Shown piece by piece: positions 18,182 through 28,818 of a DNA stretch of 64,000 nt (the first letter of the stretch is position 1; every line of letters starts with the position of its first letter). The DNA lies in NCBI RefSeq assembly GCF_018255755.1, contig NZ_CP073766.1, positions 8,182,501 to 8,246,500 on the forward strand. The letters are read 5' to 3'. The DNA is from Chitinophaga sp. HK235. GTDB taxonomy: Bacteria > Bacteroidota > Bacteroidia > Chitinophagales > Chitinophagaceae. The translations under genes were made by a program, and so were the position numbers. The notes under the pieces are model-generated. The model saw only the letters and a list, made by a program, of their open reading frames with translations. It was not told where the DNA came from and ran no database searches.

Positions 18182-21100
18182 ATGAAACAGCCAAAACATC
18201 CGGCTTCACCGGAAGTTAACAGCGTGGTAAAACTGTTTAGAGGCATAGGTCTGATAATACTGTTGCTGTCAGCAGTGCTACAACCTGTAAAAACAAACGC
18301 ACAGGTAGTGGTGACAGCCACCCAGGGAACATTGGGGCCTACCACCTACCCAACCCTGAAAGCAGCATTCGACGCGGTCAATACCGGCACCCATCAGGGC
18401 CAGCTTAACTTGACTATAACAGGCAATACCACTGAAACGGCAACGGCTACACTGAATGCAAGTGGTACCGGTGGTGCAAATTATTCCGATATCAGTATAA
18501 AACCGGCAACAGGAACAACACCGGTTGTTTCCGGAATCATCAACAACGCTCCGCTCATAAAGCTGAACGGAGCTTGTAACATATCGATGGATGGATCTAA
18601 TGGAGCACCGGGTCGTGCACTGATGTTGGTCAATAACGGTATAATGTCCCCCAATGTACTGGTGATAGGCTCTGTTGGTACTACGCCTGTTAAAAATGTG
18701 ACAGTGGCCAATACTACAATTGTCAATGGTAGTCTGGCTGCCACGGCCGTTATTGCAGCAGATGCCACTGTTATTTCCAACCCCGGCTATTTTAATGACA
18801 TCTTCCTGTATAATAACGATATACGCCGTGCTTACACAGGTATTTATCTGAACAGTGCCAGCAATACATCAAACAGCAACATACGGATTGAGAACAATGA
18901 CCTGAATGCCACTGGCACGGATGCACTGCGGTTTGGAGGTATCATGGCGCTGGGTGTAAATGGCCTGACTATCAGTAATAACCGTATCGGAAATTTTGAT
19001 TCCGGTAATGATGAGTTTGACCGTGGCATATGGTTGAATGTCGGTACCATGAACACCACCGTATCCAATAATACGATCTCGGGAATGAGTTATGCCGGAC
19101 CTTCCGCCTATGGGCCCATCGGTATTACTATTTCCTGCAACACATTAAATGCAGGTATCTCCATTACAGGTAATACCATTACGGATCTTACCAGCAACGG
19201 CTTTTTTCAGCCAATGGGCATTTTCCAGTATAGTACACTTTCGGGGGTAACCATTAGCAACAACCGGATCAGCAGTATCAAAAACAAGAATATGGGGATT
19301 GCCGGTGCGTCGGGGATTATGTTGGTATGCAATAACGCTGATGCTGCAACCAGGGTTTATAACAATTTTATATGGGATATTACTTCAGCGGGTTATGACG
19401 GTTTTCAGATTAATCATAACGGGAATGGCATTGTGATAGACAAAGGAGGAGGTTATGATATAGATTTTAATACGGTGGCATTGAACACCAATCCGTCTTC
19501 GACAGGTGCGCACAAAGCAGCCTGTTTGCTGATAACCGGTAATGTAAACACAACGGGAAGTATCAATATCAGGAATAATATCTTTGCCAACCTGCAAACC
19601 ATTGGTGATGCAAACAGCAGGCTGGCTGTAGCTAACCGGGCCAGTACCGGAGCGGCTGTTTTCGGTACCATCGATTATAATGACTATTACAGTGAGAGTG
19701 GGAATCTGGGCGCCACCACCGCGTCGCTTGTCACCAGCCTGGCGGCTTTGCAAACCAGTTTGGGCGGAAATACGCATTCCATCAATGTTAAACCGGTATT
19801 TGCGGGTGCCAATGACCTGCATCTTACTACCGCCAATATTTCCATTGATAACAAAGGCACGCCGCTTGCAGGCATTACCGATGATATTGACGGAGAGCTG
19901 CGCAGCACTACTGCACCAGACCCCGGGGCAGATGAAGTGGTAATATGTCCTGCTGTCACCATCACAACTCAACCCACTGCGCAAACGGTTTGCGAAAACA
20001 AAACCACCAGCTTCAGCGTGGCAGGTACCAATGCCAACATCTTTCAATGGCAGGTAAACACCGGCAGTGGTTTTACCGATGTTCAGGATGACGCCAACTA
20101 CAGCGGCGCCACTACGGCCGTTCTTACACTGACAGGCATCCCTGCGGGATTCGATGGCTATAACTATCGTTGCGTGGTGAATAGTAAAACCGGATGCCCG
20201 GCTATTAATACTAACGAGGTTATGCTTTCGGTCAATAAAAAGAAAACAGCTGTTGAAAATATTACCATCTGCAATAGTCAGCTGCCTTACACCTGGAATG
20301 GACAAAGTATTACAGCCGGTGGTAATGCCATTGCCACCTATACCACCGCCTCTTTGCTGAATGGCTGCGACAGTACTACTACTCTCAACCTGACTGTTAA
20401 CATGGGGGCCGCTGTTACAAGTCAGCCGGCCAGCAGCACCATCACATTTGGCGACAACACCACCTTTAGCGTAACAGCATCCGGCAGTGGCACCATTGTG
20501 TATCAATGGCAGGAAGATACGGGCAGCGGATTTGTGAACCTCGCAGATGGTGGTGTATATAGTGGCACTGCCTACACTATACTAACCCTCACCAATCCAC
20601 CTGCCAGCATGAATAATTACCGCTACCGCTGTGTGGTAACCGATAACTGCGCGACTACTACCAGCACTGCAGTGGTGTTAACGGTCAACAAAAAGCCCCA
20701 GGTTCTTCAGTTCTCCTCCGTAACCAATGGAGGTACTGTGATTGTTACTTATGGAGATCCCGCCACAGACGGGTCCGCAACAACTTCTTCCGGATTGAAT
20801 GTAACGTATGTCAGCAGTAACACAGCTGTAGCTACCGTAGCAGCCAACGGACAAGTGACGATTTTAGCTGCCGGCACCGCTGTTATCACCGCATCACAAA
20901 CGGGTAATGGTAACTACCTGGCCGCCGCTGATATCAGCTTTACATTGCAGGTCAATAGAAAAACAGTAACAGTTACAGCTACTGTTCAAAATAAAACTTA
21001 TGGGGATCCGGATCCTGTACTGACCTTTAATGTGGCGCCGGCATTAATAGCAGGAGATGTATTCACCGGCACACTAATCCGTACAGCGGGAGAAAACGTT

Positions 21101-22204
21101 GGCGTATATACGATTTTGCAGGGATCACTTGCCTTAAACAATAACTATACATTAAATTATAACAATGGCAACCTGAACATCCTGAAAAAAGATCTGACCA
21201 TTCGGGCTGATGATTTGTCAAGACCTTACAATACAGCTAATCCCATATTGACGATGACTTATAACGGCTTTGTTAGTGGGGATAATGAAACGGCCATTGC
21301 TATACCTGCCATCGCAACTACTGCCACCATCAGCAGCCCGCCGGGCACTTATCCGATTCAATTAACCGGTGGAGCTGCTGTCAACTATAATCTGATACTG
21401 ACCAATGGTACATTGACCGTAGAAAATATACAGCTGCTGATTATACAGCAGCCCGCAGATCAGGAAATATGTGCCGGCGCCACCGCCCGGTTTAGTACGT
21501 CCGTTACCGTTATCCCTTCAACATTGGCTGTTTCCTATCAATGGCAACGGAGCGGAGACGGTGTCACCTGGAGGGATATTCCCGGTGCCACTATGCCGGA
21601 TTATGCTACTACTGGCCGTATCAGCCAATACCTCCGGTGTATGGTGGCGACTTCTGGAGTGACCAGTTATACCAACACTGTTTATTGCCGGATATTGCCC
21701 TCGCCTGTTATTACGGCCACCAAATCCAATGATATCAGTTGTGCCGGCAATGTAGCAAGGCTGATGGCTGCAGGGGCTTTGCAATATCAATGGTCACCGG
21801 CTACGGGATTGAGTAATATTGATACGAACAATCCGTTTGCTGCACCGGCTGCTACGACTACTTATACGGTGGTGGGCACAGCAGCCAACGGTTGTTCAGG
21901 TACAGCAGCTATTATACTGCTGGTGAGCCCTGTCCGGTATGAAGTGCCGAATGCTTTTACACCTAACGGAGATGGCAGGAATGACTGTTTCGGGGTGCGT
22001 TACTGGAAAGATGTCAGCAGGTTTGAGTGTAGTATCTATAACAGAGCGGGGCTGCTGGTGTTTTATTCCAACAACCCCGCTCTGTGCTGGGACGGCGGCT
22101 ACAAAGGACAGCAGCTGCCTGCAGGTGCTTATGTGTATGTTATCCAGGCAGTCACCTCCTGCGGGCCGATAACACAAAAAGGCAGTGTATTGCTGATAAG
22201 GTAA
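18182..22204 (+). CDS. T9SS type B surface protein with beta-helix, Ig-like and MBG domains
   Basis: This 1340-residue protein has a signal anchor/peptide (GLIILLLSAVLQPVKTNAQ). A parallel beta-helix-like region of repeated NxxISNNxI segments follows (about residues 60-580). Two Ig-like segments come next, with FQWQVNTGSGFTDV and YQWQEDTGSGFVNL. Then there is a Big_2-like domain (TYVSSNTAVATVAANGQVTI) and two MBG-type domains (NKTYGDPDPVLTF and LSRPYNTANPILTMTYNGF). A further Ig-like domain precedes the C-terminal gliding-motility/type B CTD (VPNAFTPNGDGRNDCF, terminal KGSVLLIR). It is predicted to be secreted by the T9SS. Unlike the operon at 1-13773, no PorP/SprF gene adjoins it. Its stop codon is one base from the stop of the convergent GH16 gene. 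Confidence 0.9.
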   Translation: MKQPKHPASPEVNSVVKLFRGIGLIILLLSAVLQPVKTNAQVVVTATQGTLGPTTYPTLKAAFDAVNTGTHQGQLNLTITGNTTETATATLNASGTGGANYSDISIKPATGTTPVVSGIINNAPLIKLNGACNISMDGSNGAPGRALMLVNNGIMSPNVLVIGSVGTTPVKNVTVANTTIVNGSLAATAVIAADATVISNPGYFNDIFLYNNDIRRAYTGIYLNSASNTSNSNIRIENNDLNATGTDALRFGGIMALGVNGLTISNNRIGNFDSGNDEFDRGIWLNVGTMNTTVSNNTISGMSYAGPSAYGPIGITISCNTLNAGISITGNTITDLTSNGFFQPMGIFQYSTLSGVTISNNRISSIKNKNMGIAGASGIMLVCNNADAATRVYNNFIWDITSAGYDGFQINHNGNGIVIDKGGGYDIDFNTVALNTNPSSTGAHKAACLLITGNVNTTGSINIRNNIFANLQTIGDANSRLAVANRASTGAAVFGTIDYNDYYSESGNLGATTASLVTSLAALQTSLGGNTHSINVKPVFAGANDLHLTTANISIDNKGTPLAGITDDIDGELRSTTAPDPGADEVVICPAVTITTQPTAQTVCENKTTSFSVAGTNANIFQWQVNTGSGFTDVQDDANYSGATTAVLTLTGIPAGFDGYNYRCVVNSKTGCPAINTNEVMLSVNKKKTAVENITICNSQLPYTWNGQSITAGGNAIATYTTASLLNGCDSTTTLNLTVNMGAAVTSQPASSTITFGDNTTFSVTASGSGTIVYQWQEDTGSGFVNLADGGVYSGTAYTILTLTNPPASMNNYRYRCVVTDNCATTTSTAVVLTVNKKPQVLQFSSVTNGGTVIVTYGDPATDGSATTSSGLNVTYVSSNTAVATVAANGQVTILAAGTAVITASQTGNGNYLAAADISFTLQVNRKTVTVTATVQNKTYGDPDPVLTFNVAPALIAGDVFTGTLIRTAGENVGVYTILQGSLALNNNYTLNYNNGNLNILKKDLTIRADDLSRPYNTANPILTMTYNGFVSGDNETAIAIPAIATTATISSPPGTYPIQLTGGAAVNYNLILTNGTLTVENIQLLIIQQPADQEICAGATARFSTSVTVIPSTLAVSYQWQRSGDGVTWRDIPGATMPDYATTGRISQYLRCMVATSGVTSYTNTVYCRILPSPVITATKSNDISCAGNVARLMAAGALQYQWSPATGLSNIDTNNPFAAPAATTTYTVVGTAANGCSGTAAIILLVSPVRYEVPNAFTPNGDGRNDCFGVRYWKDVSRFECSIYNRAGLLVFYSNNPALCWDGGYKGQQLPAGAYVYVIQAVTSCGPITQKGSVLLIR

Positions 22205-22205
22205 A

Positions 22206-23798
22206 TCATTTACCCGCTTTACTGATAGTCACATCATCCAGTACAATGGCTTCTTTGCCTGTATTTTTGAAGTAGATGCGGACCGTTTTCATATTGTTGC
22301 CATATTCTTTACCCGTTTTGAAACGGAGTTGCTGCTGGCTGAAATGGGCTTTGCCGGCATGTGTTTGCGCAGCGGCCTGTTGCAGTTCACCAGTGACCAG
22401 TTTTACATTCTCCACAGCTGCATATAACGGACTGTTACCGTTTTGCCAATAGGAGAGCTGGTAGTCGGTGTTGTTGTTTAAGTAAACATATTGTTCCATT
22501 TCCTGGCCGGGTTGAAGAGACAGTCCATGCAAACCATTTCTTTTTTTATCAGTGGCCAGGGTACCGGTGCCTTCCCAGGGGAGCAGGCTGGTATTGGCTT
22601 CAAATCCGGGGTTGGGCAGTTCATTGTTGCCTTCCAGTGGCCACTGGTACCCGCGGATATAATCCACTTCCATGTTAACGCTACCGCCTGCGCCGTAGCT
22701 GCCGAGGAACACGTTCATAAAGTGGTTGGGTGAATAGATCTGGTGTTTGTCAGTATAGGCTTTGATCAGCTTGCCATTGATGTAATGTTTGATGCTGTTG
22801 GGTGTCCAGAGAATGCCGTGAACGACCCAATTATCTTTATGCTCAAAGCCTTCTGCGATATGTGTGGCGAGGTTATGTACGAACTGGCCTTTTTTGTCAA
22901 CATGGCCATGCAGTACAAACTGGGCATCCAGGTTTTCGAATACATCGATCTCAAATACCTGTCCTTTGGGACGTACGCCGCTGGTGCCTTCCAGGGTAGT
23001 GCCTTCCTGCAGGTAATACTTCAGGTCAGGGCCCGGAGAGTCGAACCAGTAAGCCGTGTTTAATCCCTTTGGCTGACCACTGGCACTGCGTTTTACCCTC
23101 ACTTCAAAGTAGCCGCCACGGCTGTTGTCGAGCAGGTTTTCATTGGTACGCCAGTCATAGGTCTGGATAGAAGAGATCTTTCTGCCATTGGAAGGGTAGA
23201 AGACTTTTGCCGGCAGTGAATCATTGGTAAAAATGTTGATGGAGTGGCCGGTCAGCTGATAGGCTGCTTCAGGAAGCAGGCCAGCCCGCATTTCCTGCAG
23301 GTTATCTTTTCGTAAGAAGTCGATATTGGAATAGTAGGTAGTATGCCACTTGTTTCTGTCAAGTAGTTCATCATTAAATTCATCCTGCCAGAAGATCGTC
23401 ATACCTTCAGGTACGGCTGAAGAGCAGGGGATGTCCGGATGACGCGCAGCAGCGGTGTCCAGGCTCCATTGGGTGGTGGTGATGACAGACCCCTGCAACG
23501 CCTTACTTTTTTCACGGTTATTAAAGGCTTCCACCCATACATGGTACAGCGTTTTTTCCTTTACCTGCTGAATATAAAAATGGCTGGCATTAGCCGGCAG
23601 AGTGACAGAAGGTGTACCGGGTTTCTGTTTGGTGGCAGACCAGTAAACATGATATCCGGTTTCATTGTCTGCATTGTCTTTCCAGCTCAGTTTGATCCAG
23701 CTACGTGTCCCTTTCGTCATCAGGGCTGTGGGCGCTGGAATTTCCTGCGCCCACAAACCTGATGATGTTAAAAGTAATAAATAAAAAAGTCGCTTCAT
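22206..23798 (-). CDS. Glycoside hydrolase family 16 enzyme with FN3 and C-terminal CBM-like domain
   Basis: This exported enzyme has a signal peptide (MKRLFYLLLLTSSGLWAQ). It starts at the ATG at 23798, 4 bp after the SusD stop; a longer in-frame start would overlap SusD. A fibronectin type III domain (about residues 20-105, counted from this start) is followed by the GH16 catalytic domain (about 135-385). That domain holds the ExDxxE motif in VFEIDVFENL; the nucleophile and acid/base glutamates are about residues 283 and 288. The last 130 residues resemble a CBM4/9-type jelly-roll module (NPGFEANTSLLPWEGTG, then VLDDVTISKAG). GH16 enzymes cut beta-1,3/1,4-glucans or marine galactans; the exact substrate cannot be told. 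It is the last gene of utilization locus 1. Confidence 0.9.
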   Translation of the reverse strand: MKRLFYLLLLTSSGLWAQEIPAPTALMTKGTRSWIKLSWKDNADNETGYHVYWSATKQKPGTPSVTLPANASHFYIQQVKEKTLYHVWVEAFNNREKSKALQGSVITTTQWSLDTAAARHPDIPCSSAVPEGMTIFWQDEFNDELLDRNKWHTTYYSNIDFLRKDNLQEMRAGLLPEAAYQLTGHSINIFTNDSLPAKVFYPSNGRKISSIQTYDWRTNENLLDNSRGGYFEVRVKRSASGQPKGLNTAYWFDSPGPDLKYYLQEGTTLEGTSGVRPKGQVFEIDVFENLDAQFVLHGHVDKKGQFVHNLATHIAEGFEHKDNWVVHGILWTPNSIKHYINGKLIKAYTDKHQIYSPNHFMNVFLGSYGAGGSVNMEVDYIRGYQWPLEGNNELPNPGFEANTSLLPWEGTGTLATDKKRNGLHGLSLQPGQEMEQYVYLNNNTDYQLSYWQNGNSPLYAAVENVKLVTGELQQAAAQTHAGKAHFSQQQLRFKTGKEYGNNMKTVRIYFKNTGKEAIVLDDVTISKAGK

Positions 23799-23802
23799 AT
23801 CA

Positions 23803-25296
23803 CTAGTTATATCCCTCATTTTGTTTGATAACCCCGTTGCTCTGGGTAATCACTGTTCTGGGCAAAGGTAATAATACCTTGTAAGCCTGTGCAGTCGTAG
23901 AGCCGTCGTTGATGGCCCTTTGTATAAACAGGTTCCAGCGGATCAGATCATCTTTTCTCCATCCTTCTCCCCAAAGCTCAAACAAACGTTCGTCCTGAAT
24001 ACGTGCCAGGAACTGATCTTTAGCCAAACCGGCCGGCAACTCGCTGAGGCCCGCTCTGGCCCTCACAGCATTGATAGCATCATATGCCTGCTGGGTAGGA
24101 GCACCATTAACTTCATTGATACATTCTGCCAGCATCAGCAATACATCAGCATAACGATAGATCGGAAAATCGACGCTGCTGTTCTGTGAATTGGCCCTGG
24201 AAGGATCTGGCGCAAATTTCATGGGAATAGCTCCCAGCGCGCCGGATGTCCTGGCGTTTTTGTAGATCACCTTACCATCCGGTGTTTTACCGGAGGGATA
24301 AGACTCCAGCAGCACTTTGAGACGTTTATCTTTTTTATCAAATTTATCGTAGGAAGACCAGGGCATTTTATAACCACCCCATGCGGTAAGCGGGATGCCG
24401 GTTGAATCCACATAGTCGGAAGGAAGGGCATGGGCCAGCCACATGTTGGAATACTGGTCGCCACCGGAAGAAGAACACACTACTGCGAGGATCATTTCAG
24501 CGGAGCTACCTCCTTTGCTGGCAGTGCTGAAATTGTCTTCATAATTGGACAGCAGGCTATATCCCATTTTGGTGATATCCTGTCCGGTATTGAGTGCATC
24601 GCTCCATTTTTTCTCGTGCATGTACAGCTTCATCAAACCGGTGAGGGCTGCAGCCTTGGAGAAACGGCCGTAATCCTTGCCTGTGAATTTGTCGGGGAGG
24701 ACTGCTGCCGCATCTTTGTAATCCTTTTCAATCTGTGCTACCACTACATCTTTGGTAGGTCTTGGCACATAGGGCGCATTAGGGTTTGCCGCTATTTTAG
24801 GATCTGTGATGATGGTGAAAGGACCGTAGTTGAAATACAGCATCTCTGCATAATGAGCTCTCAGCGCTTTCAGCTCTCCGATATATCTTTTCTTCAGGTC
24901 TGTATCGATCTGCATCTTATCCATTTCATCCAGGCTGATGGTGATCCGGGAGATGTAGGGCGTGTAGCGTTCATAGTTATGCGTTACCCAGCCGAAGTCG
25001 GGTGTATAGTTCAGGTCGCGCAGTGGTATCCAGTTGCCGCCCCAGGAGCATACACCTTCGTCAGTAGTCATCATGGCCTGAGTGCGCCAGCCGTAAGTGC
25101 CGGCATCCCAGCCACCCTGCCAGTCGGCGCCACCGGCGAGTCCTGTATAAGCTGCGTTAACAGCAGCCACGGCGCCTTCGGTAGTGCTCACCACCGAAGA
25201 GAGGTCACCATAACTTGTATTTTTCAAATCTTTTTCACATGCGCTGAAAGCAGCGAGGCCTCCCAGCAAAACGAGTCGATGATATATGTTTTTCAT
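23803..25296 (-). CDS. SusD/RagB family nutrient-binding outer-membrane lipoprotein
   Basis: This 497-residue lipoprotein has the lipobox LAAFSAC in its first 20 residues, so it is lipidated and surface exposed. The SusD features are visible: an N-terminal EGAVAAVNAAYTGL helix, the TPR-like ELKALRAHYAEMLYFNYGPF segment, and the C-terminal RIQDERLFELWGEGWRKDDLIRW signature. SusD proteins cap the SusC barrel and bind the glycan before import. It lies 18 bp after the SusC stop and 4 bp before the GH16 start, so the three are translated from one message. Confidence 0.95.
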   Translation of the reverse strand: MKNIYHRLVLLGGLAAFSACEKDLKNTSYGDLSSVVSTTEGAVAAVNAAYTGLAGGADWQGGWDAGTYGWRTQAMMTTDEGVCSWGGNWIPLRDLNYTPDFGWVTHNYERYTPYISRITISLDEMDKMQIDTDLKKRYIGELKALRAHYAEMLYFNYGPFTIITDPKIAANPNAPYVPRPTKDVVVAQIEKDYKDAAAVLPDKFTGKDYGRFSKAAALTGLMKLYMHEKKWSDALNTGQDITKMGYSLLSNYEDNFSTASKGGSSAEMILAVVCSSSGGDQYSNMWLAHALPSDYVDSTGIPLTAWGGYKMPWSSYDKFDKKDKRLKVLLESYPSGKTPDGKVIYKNARTSGALGAIPMKFAPDPSRANSQNSSVDFPIYRYADVLLMLAECINEVNGAPTQQAYDAINAVRARAGLSELPAGLAKDQFLARIQDERLFELWGEGWRKDDLIRWNLFIQRAINDGSTTAQAYKVLLPLPRTVITQSNGVIKQNEGYN

Positions 25297-25314
25297 GATT
25301 CTCCGGTTAATTGA

Positions 25315-28300
25315 TTAGAAGGATACATTGATGCCAAATACATAACTTTTTACGAGCGGATAGAAGTTCTCCGGATCCAGCTCAGGATCAAGTCCCGGGT
25401 ATTTGGTGATGGTAAATGGATTCTGTACATCGAATGAGAAACGGACAGCAGAAAACACTTTTTGTTTTTCCAGCACTTTGCCTGGCAGCGCATAACCCAG
25501 GGTGATGTTGCGGCAGCGCAGGAATGATGCGTTGGCTAACCAGTAGCTGGCTTCATTCTGGAACTGGGAGTAGGAGCCGTCTGTCAGGGATGTAGGGAAG
25601 TTTCCGTTTGTGTTTTTGAAGTTCCAGCGATCGGAAGATACCGGCATAGCATTAAAGCCAAAGGCATTCATGGTATTTTCTGTAATCCTGCCGGACAGAT
25701 ACGGAGACCATTTTTTCTGTACCATTCCGGAGAGGAAAATGCTCAGGTCAAAATTTTTATAGGAGAACTGGTTACCGATACCGAAGTTAAAACGAGGGTC
25801 CTGGTTGCCCAGGTAGGTCCTGTCGGCCTCTGTGATGGTGCCGTCGGGGCCAACGAGGTTGCCGGAGCCATCATAACCATGTCTGTCTTCCAGGATAAGG
25901 CCTCCGGGCAGCATGCCAGGCATATGTGCCGGTGCGGAGCCTTTATCGCCTTTATAGATACCGTTGGAGATATAACCAAAGATAGGGCTGAACAGGGCGC
26001 CTTTACCAGTAGCTATTTCATATGGTTTGAGTATACTTCTGGCCTCCGGAGAACGTTCTACCCAATAGTTGAGGTAATGGGAGAAATTGAGGGAGGTGGA
26101 CCAGGTGAAACCTTTGTCAGATACGATGTTTCTGGTCTGCAGGCTGATCTCATAACCAGTAGATCTTGTTTTGCCGGCATTGCGGTATACACCATCGATT
26201 ACAAAACCGGTAGGGTATTTCACGTAATAGATGAGATGACCAATAGTCTTATTGTAGTAGTCTACTGAGCCGGTAATCCGGTTGTTAAACAAACCGAAGT
26301 CAATACCGGTGTTCAGCTCCCCGGCGGTTTCCCAGGTCAGATTACGGTTTTCATCGCGTGCCAGTACCAGACCGGAGTTAAGGTTGCCGGAACCAAAGTA
26401 GGGACTTTGGGAAGTGTTGTACAATTTGTTGGCGGCTGCACCGAAGTTACTGTTGCCGGTTTCTCCGTAGCCAGCCCTCAGTTTCAGGAAGGAGAGGGCA
26501 TTGAGTGAACGCATAAACGGTTCATCGGAGAGCACCCAGCCTGCAGATACGCCGGGGAAGTAGCCCCATTTTTTGTTGTCAGCGAAAACAGAGGAGCCAT
26601 CACGACGGATAGACGCCTGTAAAGTGACGTTGCCTTTAAACGTGTAGATGGCCCTGGCAAAGTAGGAAGCCCATATGGTTTCTGATTTATTGGAACCTAC
26701 AGAGGGTTTGATAGCCTGACCGGCGTTGAGGTCATAATAGCCGGACACATCGGAGAGGAAACCCTGGTTGGCAGCATTAAAACGTTCCCAGCCTGATTTC
26801 TGATAGCTGTAGCCAGCTACTGCACTGATGCTGTGTTTGTCAGATAATGTTTTGTTATAGGCAAGGGTATATTCCAGCAGGCTGGACTTGGCTTCTGATT
26901 GGGCAATGCTGGCAGATCCGTTTACCTGGGCACCATAGTAGAAAGTGCGGGGCAGGTAGGTAGATCTTTTGGAGTTGGAGTTATCAAAGCTGAAACGCGC
27001 GTTGGCTTTCAGTCCTGGAATGATGGTCCATTCGCCATAGGCACTGCTCAGTATCCGGTTGGTAACGGTCTGGTCTGTGACAGTGGCGTAAGACAAAGGA
27101 TTAGGGATATTAGGATAATAAGGACTTACAGGGTAACTGCCATCGGACAGCTGTAATGGCTGTACTGGTGCCCAGTAGATAGCGGAAGTAATGATACCGC
27201 CGTTTTCCAGCACACCTTTGGTAATGGCATTGTTGGAGGTAGAATTGGAAACAATAACGCTGGCGCCTATCTTAATTTTGTCAGATACAACCTGGTCGAG
27301 GCTCAGCCGGCCGTTGTAGCGTTTGAAGTCGCTGCCGATGATCACCCCTTTCTGATTGAAATAGTTGCCGGAAGCATAGTAGGTAGTTTTGCCGTTGCCA
27401 CCGGAAACGGAGAGGTTGTGCTGCTGCGTGTAGCCTGCACGGGTAATGGCGTCTGTCGCTTTTTCCTTGTTGTTGTAGGCTGAGTCTATCTGAGACTGGG
27501 AATAGATCGGTTTGTAAGGTGTAATAGTAGAAGCGTCGGTATTACCATAGTAGGGCGCTATTTTATTGTCGCGGTACCACATCTCTTCTTTCAGCAGGTT
27601 ACGCTGCTGCATGTAATCTGCGGCGCCGTACACCGGATACATTTTATCCACGTTCTGAGCGCCGTAGCTGCCGGTATATTCCACTTTGGCTTTACCGGAA
27701 TTTCCTTTTTTGGTGGTGATGAGCACCACGCCGGCACCAGCTCTGGCACCGTAAATGGAGGCGGCGCTGGCATCCTTCAGGAATTCGATAGAGGCGATAT
27801 CATTTGGATTGATAAAGTTGAGTGGAGACTGATCTGCGCCACCATCGCCGTATTTGGTGCCGGTTCCGGGCTGTACGGGAGCGTCGCTGATAGGCACACC
27901 GTCTACTACGTACAGTACACCTGCATTGGCAAAGGAAGGGTTACTTCTGATCTGTACTTTAACACCTGCTCCCGGCTGGCCGGTAGGCTGAACCACCTGT
28001 ACGCCGGAGGCTTTACCCTGTAAGGCAGACTGGAAGCTGGATGCAGCGCTGATGTTAAGGTCTTTGCCTTTAACGGTGGTCACCGCACCTGTCAGGTTCT
28101 TTTGTTTTACAGTGCCGTAACCGATTACGACTACGTCTGTCAGGCTGTTGGTAGACTTCTTCATCCGGATTTCGATAGTAGCCTGGCCGTTGTAGATGAT
28201 TTCCTGTGAATCAAAACCAACGGAGCGAACGGTGATGATGTCGCCTTTGTTGAGGTCCAGGGTAAACGCACCGTCTACATTGGAGATAGCACCTTTTTGG

Positions 28301-28761
28301 GTGCCTTTGATCGCTACGCTGACGAAAGGCAGGGGAACACCTTCTTCATCAGTTATTTTTCCGTGTACGGTGGCCAGGGTGGCAGTCACAACCGATGTAC
28401 TCTTTCTCCTGATCGTGATTTCCTTGCCTTCGATCTGGTAAGTGAGCGGCTGACCTTCAAAGATATCTTTTAAAGCATCATTCAGCGGAGCATTCACCAG
28501 TGATACATTCACGGGGTTGGCCGCGTTGATATGGTCTTTTACATAAAAGAAATTGTATCCTGTCTGATTTCTAAGTTGGCGGAGGACAGTTACGAGCGAA
28601 GCATTTTTTTCAGAGAGTGTGACCTTTTGAGCACTGGCGGCAGCACACAAACTGATAAAAGCGGTAAGCATTAGCGTGGTGGTGATTCGCATGAGAACCA
28701 TGATTTTTGAAGACCGGCAATAGTTCGCCCTGCCTCCTTTGTAAAGAAGGTGTAATTTCAT
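25315..28761 (-). CDS. SusC/RagA family TonB-dependent transporter with STN domain
   Basis: This is a protein of about 1148 residues. I placed the start at the ATG at 28761 (MKLHLLYKGG); the reading open to 28845 adds 28 residues without signal character. After the hydrophobic segment (LMRITTTLMLTAFISL) comes an STN domain (TVLRQLRNQTGYNFFYV, PLNDALKDIFEGQPLTYQI). Next is a carboxypeptidase-regulatory-like domain (GKITDEEGVPLPFVSVAIKG). The TonB/plug region carries DVVVIGYGTVKQKNLTGAV and FLKDASAASIYGARAGAGVV, followed by a large barrel. The STN domain can contact a FecR-type anti-sigma factor, and such a gene lies just upstream. It probably both imports oligosaccharides and signals their presence. 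Confidence 0.95.
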   Translation of the reverse strand: MKLHLLYKGGRANYCRSSKIMVLMRITTTLMLTAFISLCAAASAQKVTLSEKNASLVTVLRQLRNQTGYNFFYVKDHINAANPVNVSLVNAPLNDALKDIFEGQPLTYQIEGKEITIRRKSTSVVTATLATVHGKITDEEGVPLPFVSVAIKGTQKGAISNVDGAFTLDLNKGDIITVRSVGFDSQEIIYNGQATIEIRMKKSTNSLTDVVVIGYGTVKQKNLTGAVTTVKGKDLNISAASSFQSALQGKASGVQVVQPTGQPGAGVKVQIRSNPSFANAGVLYVVDGVPISDAPVQPGTGTKYGDGGADQSPLNFINPNDIASIEFLKDASAASIYGARAGAGVVLITTKKGNSGKAKVEYTGSYGAQNVDKMYPVYGAADYMQQRNLLKEEMWYRDNKIAPYYGNTDASTITPYKPIYSQSQIDSAYNNKEKATDAITRAGYTQQHNLSVSGGNGKTTYYASGNYFNQKGVIIGSDFKRYNGRLSLDQVVSDKIKIGASVIVSNSTSNNAITKGVLENGGIITSAIYWAPVQPLQLSDGSYPVSPYYPNIPNPLSYATVTDQTVTNRILSSAYGEWTIIPGLKANARFSFDNSNSKRSTYLPRTFYYGAQVNGSASIAQSEAKSSLLEYTLAYNKTLSDKHSISAVAGYSYQKSGWERFNAANQGFLSDVSGYYDLNAGQAIKPSVGSNKSETIWASYFARAIYTFKGNVTLQASIRRDGSSVFADNKKWGYFPGVSAGWVLSDEPFMRSLNALSFLKLRAGYGETGNSNFGAAANKLYNTSQSPYFGSGNLNSGLVLARDENRNLTWETAGELNTGIDFGLFNNRITGSVDYYNKTIGHLIYYVKYPTGFVIDGVYRNAGKTRSTGYEISLQTRNIVSDKGFTWSTSLNFSHYLNYWVERSPEARSILKPYEIATGKGALFSPIFGYISNGIYKGDKGSAPAHMPGMLPGGLILEDRHGYDGSGNLVGPDGTITEADRTYLGNQDPRFNFGIGNQFSYKNFDLSIFLSGMVQKKWSPYLSGRITENTMNAFGFNAMPVSSDRWNFKNTNGNFPTSLTDGSYSQFQNEASYWLANASFLRCRNITLGYALPGKVLEKQKVFSAVRFSFDVQNPFTITKYPGLDPELDPENFYPLVKSYVFGINVSF

Positions 28762-28818
28762 ACCTTTACTGGCTTTGGTTTTAATTAGATACTCGACTTT
28801 GATTGAAGCCTTACAAGT

